A stretch of DNA of 64,000 nucleotides, from positions 72,675,254-72,739,253 of the forward strand of contig OZ026518.1 of NCBI GenBank assembly GCA_964019695.1, read 5' to 3'. The notes below the pieces were generated by a model, which saw nothing but the letters and a program-made list of their open reading frames with translations, was not told the origin of the DNA and did no database searches. Made by a program: the position numbers and the translations under genes. Source of the stretch: Loripinus fragilis (Eukaryota; Mollusca; Bivalvia; Lucinida; Lucinidae). This document shows positions 56,701-64,000 of the stretch, piece after piece. Positions within the stretch are counted from its first letter, which is position 1. Every line of letters starts with the position of its first letter.

Positions 56701-57696
56701 CTTTACAGCACTCAAAACGTATGAGCCAGGATCTACATTTATGAAAACCAGCTTTAATGACGAAGTCGTCATAATTTAGTTAATTACATTATTACACACA
56801 CTAAATCTACGACGTATTAAGAAGTTATCCTACAAATTTTAAAAAGTTATATCCATTATACACAACGTCAGAAATATCATGACATTACTAATGAAGTCAA
56901 GAGTTAACTTCCTAGTTTGCAGGTTTGTCTGGTGCATGAAAAACACGCTATTTTTTGCTAACATACTTTTTATTATCCTTAGCATGTGTGCAATGGATTT
57001 CGCAGAAAAGCTGACACCGATTCATTTTTGCCCAAAGTTTGCTTGATCTGAATATGACTGACCCTACTTTAAAAATTCTGACAGTTGCTAAGGTAAACTT
57101 GTTGCCATGGAAACATATGGCATGATAACGAAGATGTTTAATCAGAAATTATTGCCAGTTTTATTCTACTACCGACCTGAATAGGTTTTAAGGCAATATA
57201 TAAACATGTCTTATTTCTTATTTTATGGTGTTTTTCAAATGATTTTTACATAAAAAGTCCTAAATGTCATTAAGGCAGGTTTTCACAGATCACGGCTCAT
57301 GTTTTAACTAACAACAGGACTTTAGTTAAGAGTGTGTAATGAAAATTTTATTTTCTTATTTCTCAACCAAAACATATGTTGTGCCACAGTTGTGGGTACT
57401 CAAAAGAACCGTCTCAATGAGACGGTTCTTTTGAGCACCCAAAACATATGTTAAAATTGATGGGTAAGAAAATATTTACAATTTTACGCTGAAAATATTT
57501 GTTTATCTAAACCTGTGTAACAAATAAGAAAATAATTACAAGTTTACACAAAAAGTTCCAAAAACTGGACGACCATATGCTTACCGTTTGATGATGGGGC
57601 AGCCTTCTCTTTATCAGGAGATTTTCTTGACTTGTCTTCATCTAACTGTATTCTCTTACGTCTTGAGTGGTGCTTCTTTTCCACTTTTCTAACCAT
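49900..57696 (-). CDS. TOPORS: TOPORS, RING-type E3 ubiquitin/SUMO ligase (two coding exons, 1316 residues)
   Basis: TOPORS transfers ubiquitin and SUMO to nuclear proteins such as p53 and is found in nuclear bodies, at centrosomes and at the photoreceptor cilium base (family knowledge). Coding exons 57696-57585 and 53738-49900 join in phase 1 (AAC G | AT) to give 1316 residues, somewhat longer than the ~1045 of human. Residues 92-130 form a C3HC4 RING: C92, C95, C108, H110, C113, C116, C127, C130, with NCAICLG and KAECPLCKQTF. The conserved TOPORS region with NQSFQQIERDLQAR and RETAPDFFRENA (PWI-like) spans about 180-340. A K-rich run is at 622-632, a basic RS-like region at about 655-825, and acidic EIDV-type motifs at 1080-1250. 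Several short hydrophobic/acidic stretches (SDVVILS, CLIVDYE) look like SUMO-interaction motifs. An upstream coding exon cannot be ruled out. Confidence 0.94.
53820..54030. repeat. FB1 copy (TOPORS intron)
   Basis: TTTTTTAGCATAAAAGTGTAA, TGTTATGGGTGCTAAAAAG, AACTGTCTCATTGAGACGGA and TATCTGGAGGCCTC follow the family order. Confidence 0.7.
54206..54425. mobile_element. piggyBac-type MITE, 220 bases (TOPORS intron)
   Basis: The element lies between TTAA at 54202-54205 and TTAA at 54426-54429. Its ends CCCTTTACTCC and GGAGTAAAGGG are perfectly inverted. An internal stem-loop GAGCATTTGCTC/GAGCAAATGC is near 54328. TTAA duplication plus CCCTTT ends are the hallmark of piggyBac. It is not part of the FB2 family. 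Confidence 0.88.
54426..54560. repeat. FB1 copy, fused to the piggyBac MITE (TOPORS intron)
   Basis: CTCAATCAAAACATATGTTG, GGGTACTCAAAAGAACAG, TTCTTTTGAGCACCCAAAAC and GATGGATAAGAAAG are present; the central CCGTCTCA pair is lost. Confidence 0.7.
54604..54955 (+). mobile_element. tRNA-derived SINE with intact target-site duplication (TOPORS intron, antisense)
   Basis: A 12-base duplication AAGTTCAGATAT lies at 54604-54615 and 54944-54955. The tRNA-like head has an A-box TAGCGCAGTCGG (54628-54639) and B-box GTTCGATCCC (54691-54700). The anticodon-arm region carries an 18-base direct duplication (GTGTCTGGCTACAGATGC, GTGTCTGACTGCAGATCC), so it cannot fold as a working tRNA. The body ends GGGACGTAAAGCAACAAAAC and CAAA repeats. 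An ORF on the minus strand (RTCDPWICSQTRICSQTR) is SINE-derived. Confidence 0.93.
55080..55320. repeat. Fold-back with CAGCCTCAAAATCCTGG arms, copy 2 (TOPORS intron)
   Basis: TTCAAAATTTCCAAAATCC to CAGCATTTTGAGGCTGACTT and its inverse AAGTCAGCCTCAAAATCCTG parallel 39645-39870 over about 230 bases. Confidence 0.75.
55955..56020. repeat. FB4 copy (TOPORS intron)
   Basis: ATCATCAAAGGCTCAGGCC, AGCCTGCGCATACGCGCAG and TCTGATCAGAGCCTTTGC form an imperfect palindrome. Confidence 0.7.
56301..56506. mobile_element. piggyBac-type MITE, FB2 family (TOPORS intron)
   Basis: TTAA flanks both sides (56297-56300, 56507-56510). The left end CTCTTTGCATGCTGAG and the diverged right end are inverted. The interior has TTGTTGTCAACTGCTGAC, GAATCCAGATCAGAACCG and TATCAGCAGACAACAAA. 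It is 206 bases and non-coding. Confidence 0.8.
56600..56740. repeat. FB1 copy (TOPORS intron)
   Basis: TTATTTCTCAACCAAAACAT, GTTGTGGGTACTCAAAAAG, AACTGTCTCAGTAAGATGG and CTCAAAACGTATG follow the family order. Confidence 0.75.
57310..57530. repeat. FB1 copy, best-preserved palindrome (TOPORS intron)
   Basis: CAAAACATATGTTGTG..., CTCAAAAGAACCGTCTCAAT and GAGACGGTTCTTTTGAG pair perfectly over the core, followed by CACCCAAAACATATG and TTTACGCTGAAAATATTTG. It ends about 50 bases below the TOPORS 5' exon donor. Confidence 0.85.
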
Positions 57697-57710
57697 TGCA
57701 ACTCTTCGAT
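57585..57710 (-). CDS. TOPORS: TOPORS 5' coding exon (start codon at 57696)
   Basis: The exon lies between acceptor TTATTTGTAG (above 57710) and donor GTAAGCAT (from 57584). From ATG at 57696 it encodes MVRKVEKKHHSRRKRIQLDE and DKSRKSPDKEKAAPSSN plus one base. That phase matches the large exon exactly. The ATG has G at -3 and G at +4, a good initiation context. The 14 bases before it stay open, so an earlier exon could add N-terminal residues. The basic segment HHSRRKRI could serve in nuclear import. Confidence 0.83.
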
Positions 57711-57836
57711 CTACAAATAATATACAGTGCAATCACTTGGGCCAAATAAAAATATCTGTGTTTAGTGTAACACGACCCTACCTATATTTACTGGAAAAAC
57801 CTAGGATTTTTTCAGGTTTTCTGGAAAAATATTATC

Positions 57837-57877
57837 TTATGCATTTTGAAAGGCTGAATGCCTTTCAAAATGCATAA
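57837..57877. repeat. Perfect 18-base inverted repeat upstream of the TOPORS 5' exon
   Basis: TTATGCATTTTGAAAGGC and its exact inverse are separated by TGAAT. It lies 127 bases 5' of the exon acceptor, in an upstream intron or promoter region. Confidence 0.85.
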
Positions 57878-58760
57878 AATTATATTTTTTTTTAAATTAA
57901 AACCCCAAAACACACTTTTTTTTTATTTACCCTTATTAAAATTATATTTGGGGTCTATAGAAATAAGAGTGTTATAAGTGAATCCTGTTACAGCCAACCC
58001 TCTTAATAATGGGTGTTTGTCCCAAAATAATTTGACCAATTATAAAACTGAATTTCTGTTGTAATAAAACCAAAATCAATCAAAACTGGTATATTTGTGC
58101 CAATACAACCAAACTTGTAAAGAATTTTGCTGCTATAAAGTCTGAGTGTCAGTGCAACATACATACGGGAGTTTCACAATAAAGTTCCCCCTGATAAAAT
58201 GCCTCTGTTATGCAGGAAATTCTGTGTTATTAACAAGCCATTTACAGAGAATATAGTTTACTTTTGCTTGTAAGACATATGTTTACCCGAAAAAATGATA
58301 TATGGCATGCATATACACATGAAATTTTCTAGCTAAGCAAATATTGCACCAAAAAGTAGCCAATAATTCGCGTTATGGTGTAACATTGAAAAAATACTTT
58401 TTTTTATTGATAGGCAGCTGCAAAAATACAGATAAGATTTTAATTTCAAAATCTGCCTTTGAAGCATATTTTCCTAATCTTTTGAATACTTTTTACCGCA
58501 TGTGATTTGATTGATAAATAACAATTTTACGCCATTTTAATCAAACATCGTGGTTCGTTATGCGTTATAAAATCTTTAGCATATCTCATATAAAAAGATT
58601 AGTATATATACATTGGTATCATTAAAATGCACTCAAATTACTGTAAAAAACACAAAAAATATACATCATGTTAAATAAATAACAGTTAAGACAAATTGAC
58701 ATGCTATTATCATTTTTCAACCTTTTCAATTTCGGGTTGACTTTTCTACGATAATTGGCG
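57878..58760. other. TOPORS upstream flank, nothing recognised
   Basis: AT-rich with no CpG cluster that would mark a promoter. A first non-coding exon may lie here or further right, but I cannot place it. Confidence 0.45.
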
Positions 58761-58938
58761 TGAGTCCGCAACGCTCGCAAAAGTCTGCCTGATTCTTGCA
58801 TCCATGTATTGAAGAAGCCTATGGTTTTGTTGTGGAAACAGACCCCTATCACAAAACTTCAGCCAAAATATTGGACATGTATGTCTACAAATTAGACAAT
58901 AGGGACAGAAAGTGTCCCAATGTAGGGTCCGCAACGGA

Positions 58939-59291
58939 CTGTAGTGTCCGCAACGATAGTCTAAAGGAATTGAAGAGCAGCTATAAAATTCATTTTAAGC
59001 ATATCTTAATATGTTTCAGCATTTGTTAAGTGCAATTGCTTTTTGCCAGCTAATTTCAAAAAGTAAGAAAAATAGAGGGAGAACAGGAATACCTTTTAGA
59101 GATACATAACCGAATGTTAGGATTATGTACCTGGTGTGATTTGGTCAACTGCAAAATGACACTTTATATGCATTTTTAGTATAGTTTAAAACATGTATCA
59201 TAAAACTATAAAACATACATCTTCTTCTTGTCTTTTGTTACTCGTTTTATTATAGTATCAATGATTTCAAAAAACATTGCGGACACTACAG
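58939..59291. mobile_element. Possible MITE with CTGTAGTGTCCGCAA inverted ends
   Basis: A perfect 15-base inverted repeat at 58939-58953 and 59277-59291 bounds 353 bases. No target duplication is evident. It may be one intact unit of the motif field. Confidence 0.5.
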
Positions 59292-60044
59292 TTTTTTTAC
59301 AAAGTAAAGTATCATTTCTTTAGCTGTTTTTTTTTGACACCAATACCCAGGTACTACTTGCATATCTTTGCAAAGAGAGTCAAAGTAATGGATCAAAAAA
59401 GTTTTTGACAAAACAATCGCTTCTCAAGTTCATGGCTCAACTTTTGTAATTTTTAATTTTCTTGAAAATGGCGATTTTTTTCTGTAACTCTGTAGAATCT
59501 TCGGAATTTTTTAATAGCCTAACCTAATGATTTCTACAACATTAAAAGGCTATTGAGCGCACAAAAATGATTGTGCTGTATTGTTTGATTGAAAAAAAAT
59601 GTCTTTAAATATGTTTTTGAAAAGTTTTTATATATTTATAACAAAATGTAAATATAAGCAATAAATTCAATTTTTGGTTTTAACATATTTATTCATATTT
59701 CCATTTACAGTAATATACAAATATAAATTTTACAATATAATCATGATGGGATTCAGAAAAAAGTCATGCATCTTATACGAATCTGTTTCCCTTTGAACAT
59801 AATGGTGCACAGTTTGAAATTATATCCGGTGAAAATTTTTAAAAACATGAGTTGTATTCAAACCATATTACTTTTCTACTCTAAATGTATTGCGTGCGTG
59901 TGTGTGTGTGTGAGAGAGAGGGATTCCATCCTCAACGCTCAAACCGTTTACTATCCAATAGGTATTTTTGAACTGTAACAGTAATTCTATAGTTAGTATG
60001 AAAATCAGAATCAGGTTTACCAAATAACACAACCCAGTGAACCA

Positions 60045-60520
60045 TACGTTTTGGTGACGAAGACGTCTTTTGTAAGTTTTAGTGACCAAGACGTCTGAGA
60101 CACGAATTTCAGATGTTAACCAGCAAAACTGACGTCTGCAGGATATCTCAAAAACGTTTTGAAAACTAAATGCAAACATGTTTGACGTCTTCAATTTGTA
60201 ACGCTTTTGGAGTGACGCACACGTCTTGTGTAAAGAACGTCTCGGTCACTTTCAGGAATTACTAGCACACGTTTTTAAAACGAGTTCACTGCAGATTAAT
60301 ATTTTTTTTTTATATATTTTTAAACACAGTTTGAACACCAAACAAAGACGTCATTGTTTTGGGATTACCATCACGTCTTAAAGACAAATTAAAACGTTAC
60401 GAAAACATCACTATGCATGGGTTTCGTTAGGTCTTCATCACGATTTGTTCTAAAAATTTTGTTCCACGAATTTTGAATATTGATTGTTTTAATTGAGCCA
60501 CGTCTTGTGAATCCGATGTG
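60045..60520. repeat. ACGTCTT-rich segment
   Basis: ACGTCT or ACGTCA occurs nine times in about 450 bases, with further ACGTTTT words, in sequence that otherwise has few CpG. No unit length or ORF explains it. Confidence 0.6.
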
Positions 60521-61560
60521 ATATTCTTTTACCGGATACAAAACAAACAGCTCAGGCTGTTGATTGCTAGACACTTGAAATTGTATCTATTATAGAATAA
60601 GAGTGATTATACTCTTAATATATAGGGCAAAACATTTTAGACACTGATCAGCTACGGGGTTACTCCATAGCTCACCTATGCCTATGTTTTCCATGACACG
60701 GCTCATATCTTTGTTATGTTATAAAAGATCAATAAATTCATTCATTCAGTTAACCAGTATTGCTTACTTTATTAACCTTGTTAGAATTGTTCCATGCTTC
60801 TGACATTTAGCAAGTCAGGGTATATAAAAAAATGATCTGGTAGTGTCCGCAACTTTTAGACTAAATAAAGCAATTGATATTTAAATGAGTAATACTGTAG
60901 ACAGATGTAGTGAATTGAATACAAACAACGTTTTTCATTAATAGTTCATCATTTCTGCTCAAAGGGTAAAGTACGACGGAGTATATTCTAAATAACACGA
61001 GAAGTTAGCAGTGATAGCACTGTGGCATATTTTTTCTGTTATCATCGTTATAGTTATATAAAACAGTTTAAATAGTCAAGACCTCCTTTCAGTCTATTTT
61101 ATGACAAAGATGTAATCACCATCTTTTATATTCAGCTTCATATTTTGCAGAGAGATCTTGCTTTCATTCAGGATCATTTCAATAAACATGTAGAATTTAT
61201 GTAGTGTCCGCAACGATTTTTAACCGTGGTGTAATTCAATTTTGAAAGGTACAACACAGCAAGTAACATTGATATCGATATTATTCCTAGATACTGTCTG
61301 GTCACTAACTATGGCTGGCCCAAATACTCATACACCACTGAATATTTATGTTGGATATTTCCATATTCAGAGTCTATATGTTATTACCACATATATGACA
61401 TATTTTTACACGGACTTGTTGAAGAAGTATTTCAAATTGAAATTACATATAAATGTCCGTCTGTTTGAAAGAAAGAGATGTAAAATATACCCAACTCTGG
61501 TAAAAGCAAACAAAATAATATAAGTGATAAACTTTAATTTCTGTAGAGTCCGCAACGAAA

Positions 61561-62309
61561 TAAATAGAAAATTAAAAGCTGTATTACAGGGTTAAGAACA
61601 TAAATATCAGTAAACAAGAAATGTTTGGTCGTTTCCCCTTTGCACATAGTCATTTTAAAATAGAAAACAATTTACTGCTTGGTGAAATCTCTTTTTCAGA
61701 GAAAACCAAAGTAAGTAGGATGTTAAATAAACAACCAAAATGTAAAGGATTTTTTTTTGCTTTTTTTTTGCAAAATATAGGAAAATTTCTTACCGGAGAA
61801 TATTTGCCATCATGATAGCTAATGTGTTTCCAGAATGTAAGTGACCCCCGTTATTCTTTTTTTAAACAGCTTTAAATTGAACCTAGAAGAACGGCACTTA
61901 GTATGTGGATTTAAATACACACCGCGTAACTAAAACTTATTTTTGGGAGACGCCCTTATTTGTAAATGAAGCCCAAATCCCCTGTACAAAAGAATAACTT
62001 AGTTGTTTTTCCCTATAAATGTACCCATGTGTACCCCTATAGATACACGTGGTATATTTGCATTGCTATGATGGTATATACTAGCCTACAGGAATATCTA
62101 TATCCGCTGATTCAACGAAAATCTATTCCGCAAACCTCACTCGTCATCACTTTGACACACACACGCACGCACACACGCAATTGTAAAAGTCTATATGGGT
62201 CCTAGACCGTGTCGTATTGAAAGCAGGCAAATATAAGGCTTAAGCATGAAACCTGCATGTACATGTAGCACCTTCCATTTCAATTAATCGACTCTTTTTG
62301 TCTACAAGG
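61561..62309. other. Flank with short (CA)n run, nothing else recognised
   Basis: A CACACACACGCACGCACACA run is at 62155-62178; a similar GT run with GAGAGA is at 59897-59923. ORFs are short. Confidence 0.6.
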
Positions 62310-62500
62310 TAATTTGCCATGGTTTTGTCGTCTGCTGATATTTTTTTCAAAATCAATTTTTGTTGTTATTTTTGCTAAAAAAAATAATTTGGTAATATCA
62401 GTAGAGTGTCATGCAGTTTGGATCCAGATCATGACCGTCGGGTCTGATCTGGGTCTAAAATGTTTGCAAAGGTTATCAGCAGACGACACTAGTAACTAAA
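62310..62500. repeat. FB2 fold-back copy
   Basis: TTGTCGTCTGCTGATATTT, GTTTGGATCCAGATCATGAC, TCGGGTCTGATCTGGGTC and TTATCAGCAGACGACAC outline the full family structure; the plus frame ends in CLQRLSADDTSN, a peptide also seen at 34700. Confidence 0.8.
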
Positions 62501-62619
62501 GAGTTTATGACGACAATTCAAGTAAATATGAGAGTTGACGAGAAATGGCGAATCGGGGATATACATTAAACTTCAAGAGCATCAAATATTTGCCTGCTTA
62601 AGATATTTCATGATAAACT

Positions 62620-62780
62620 TTGTCAACAGCCGAAGCCAAGTTCAGGCTAAAATGTTGGGCATTATCTGGATCCATACTGTTTGAAAACCTATTTGTACTC
62701 CTGAAAGACATAATTTTAGAAAATAATTGTCTCGAAAGAAAATTCAGCAGTGAACAACAACAGCCCAGCATTTAAGGTTG
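62620..62780. repeat. FB2 copy, diverged
   Basis: TTGTCAACAGCCGAAGCC, CATTATCTGGATCCATACTG and AATTCAGCAGTGAACAACA retain the order of the family. Confidence 0.6.
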
Positions 62781-63134
62781 AGACAATATCATTACTTGAA
62801 TCGCTTTTTAACACAATTATGAACCAAACAGGTGATGTTTACAATAATATTGGACATTAGAAAAAAAGAATTTTTTGAACATTTTAAAAAGAAAAAAAGG
62901 AGAAAAGAATATTTTGGAAATTTCTCTTGAAAAGATGAAATAAGAAATAAAGGCAAAAAACAATAGATGTAAGATACTGGTGTATCATCTTTGCCCCATA
63001 AAATAATTGTATCATATTAATCAATTTGTGCAAAATGGATTTTTCCATCTTTATCAATTGGATAAGTCCATTTTCAATTTGAGTGCAGTTGGGTGATATT
63101 TATCTTTTTTTTTAAAAAAACAACAACAAATGTT
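62781..63134. other. AT-rich flank, nothing recognised
   Basis: A-rich sequence without a recognisable repeat or ORF. Confidence 0.5.
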
Positions 63135-63235
63135 GACAGAGCAGTCTGAAAGCGATCAGTAGAGACCCTGATCAGATGCCACACTCCACAGTGTCTGATC
63201 TGGGTCTGTACTGCTTGTCCCATCAGGATGTTTCA
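63135..63235. repeat. FB3 palindrome
   Basis: AGTAGAGACCCTGATCAGATG and GTGTCTGATCTGGGTCTGTAC are arms around CCACACTCCACAG. Confidence 0.7.
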
Positions 63236-63329
63236 GGTAAATATTATCTTTTTTTCATTGCTAAAGTAACAGTAAGTTTTTTTTCTGTCTGATGTGAAAA
63301 GGCCTTGGTTGCATGTCGGGAACTTTTTC

Positions 63330-63640
63330 ATGCATTTTTGTCGTCTGCTGATGTATTTATTTTACTTTATTTTTATTTTTTGAAAAACAGAAGAAATCAG
63401 AATAAAAAAAATCAAACAGCTTCAATCCAGTCCAGACCAGATATTATTTGTCCAGCCTGATCTGGGTCCAAACTGTATGTTGGTGTTATAAGTTGGCTAT
63501 AATAACGGTAAGAATGCCCCTGATAAGTGTCAAACAGTTTTGATTCAGATCAGGCCCGACATCTTCCCGGGCCCAATTTTGATCCAAAAGCATTTTATTT
63601 GCTCGTAACAGTAATCAGCAGATGACAATGGCAGGTAAAA
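63330..63640. repeat. Two adjacent FB2 copies
   Basis: The first has TTTTGTCGTCTGCTGATG, CAGCTTCAATCCAGTCCAG and CCTGATCTGGGTCCAAACTG. The second has GTCAAACAGTTTTGATTCAG, ATCAGGCCCGACATC and AATCAGCAGATGACAA. The single outer pair of arms suggests nesting or a duplicated core. Confidence 0.75.
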
Positions 63641-63894
63641 AGTATCATAAAGGGAAAATGAAGTAAAGCAAATAGTTTCTTCAAACTTTATATACAGAAA
63701 ATAGCATTTTCTCCGAATAAAAAAAAATGGACCAGCACATATGAAAAAGGTACATATTGGAAATGTATAAAGTGGATGTTCAGTTTGGTATTTGACTCAA
63801 ACCAGCAAATGCCCTAACAAGTCTACACAGGGGTGCAAGCTTGTCTGAGCAGTCAATGATATTAAATTTTATTCAATAAGTATTATTTTCTCAC

Positions 63895-63975
63895 GCATTA
63901 CGGCATGTAGACCCTGATTAAATGCCACATAACTCGGCATTTCATCTGGGTCTGAGCATTATGGCACTACACTCA
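63895..63975. repeat. FB3 palindrome
   Basis: GTAGACCCTGATTAAATGCC and GGCATTTCATCTGGGTCTGA flank ACATAACTC. The copy lies near the right edge of the window. Confidence 0.75.
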
Positions 63976-64000
63976 GCAGTCAAAGGGTTAATTTATTGCA

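Larger units (their letters stand above)
58761..61560. repeat. Field of GTGTCCGCAACG motifs
   Basis: The word GTCCGCAAC with nearly constant flanks (TAGTGTCCGCAACGA) occurs at about 58763, 58927, 58945, 60844, 61204 and 61548 on the plus strand and at 59278-59287 on the minus strand. Spacing of 340-360 bases recurs (60844-61204-61548; 58945-59287), but the sequence between is not obviously repeated. Confidence 0.7.

Noticed and set aside
58796..59029. 77-residue ORF upstream of TOPORS
   Set aside because: It overlaps the CCGCAACG motifs, has no recognisable domain and no splice sites that would join it to TOPORS.

Overview
This is an AT-rich, intron-bearing metazoan nuclear sequence, most likely from a mollusc and probably a bivalve. 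That assignment rests on the style of the repeats: tRNA-derived SINEs with mollusc-like bodies, piggyBac-, hAT- and Tc1-type MITEs, many palindromic fold-back elements, and the 'TATGGGCGTGGCGGCCATC' and 'TGATATTTGGTATGTAGCA' repeat families. It also fits two genes that resemble their animal orthologues closely at the protein level. I cannot name the species. A 23-base run of N at 20219-20241 marks an assembly gap.

Only two protein-coding genes are supported, and both are on the minus strand. At the left edge are the first four coding exons of IFT172 (7324 down to 456; the gene continues past base 1). They encode 136 residues of the N-terminal WD40 propeller of this IFT-B subunit of intraflagellar transport. 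At 49900-57710 is TOPORS, a RING-type E3 ubiquitin/SUMO ligase. It has a short 5' coding exon (57585-57710), an intron of 3846 bases, and one very large exon (49900-53738) that carries the RING finger, the conserved TOPORS domain, a basic RS-like region and an acidic C-terminus. The predicted product is 1316 residues. Both families have been linked to cilia, but nothing in the sequence shows that their linkage here is functional.

The 42 kb between the genes, the introns and the right flank are almost entirely repeats. From left to right: fold-back and MITE insertions in the IFT172 introns (hAT-type 5226-5906 with a perfect 8-base target duplication; piggyBac-type 1524-1730); a GA microsatellite just upstream of IFT172; diverged tandem arrays at 8.2-11.4 kb, 16.1-16.7 kb and 18.1-20.2 kb; a complex 20.2-33.5 kb block bounded by a roughly 400-base inverted repeat and ending in a ~186-base satellite array that switches orientation at base 31950; a 33.5-41.5 kb zone of MITEs and SINEs; a 5 kb segment (42.1-47.1 kb) flanked by roughly 530-base inverted repeats; and a right flank (58.7-61.6 kb) holding a recurrent, otherwise unexplained GTGTCCGCAACG motif.

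Four fold-back families recur. I call them FB1 (CCGTCTCA..TGAGACGG core), FB2 (CAGATCAGGCCCGACA core inside GTCGTCTGCTGAT arms; several copies have piggyBac-like TTAA ends), FB3 (GATGAAATGCCGCAT palindrome) and FB4 (CAGTCTGATCAG). Short ORFs inside FB2 and FB3 give recurring peptides (DPDQAR..., DPDET...) that should not be annotated as genes. I found no RNA gene, CRISPR array or autonomous transposase, and no convincing new gene system. The most unusual items are the inverted satellite array, the long inverted repeats, the CCGCAACG motif field, and the tandem EIDV-type acidic motifs in TOPORS.
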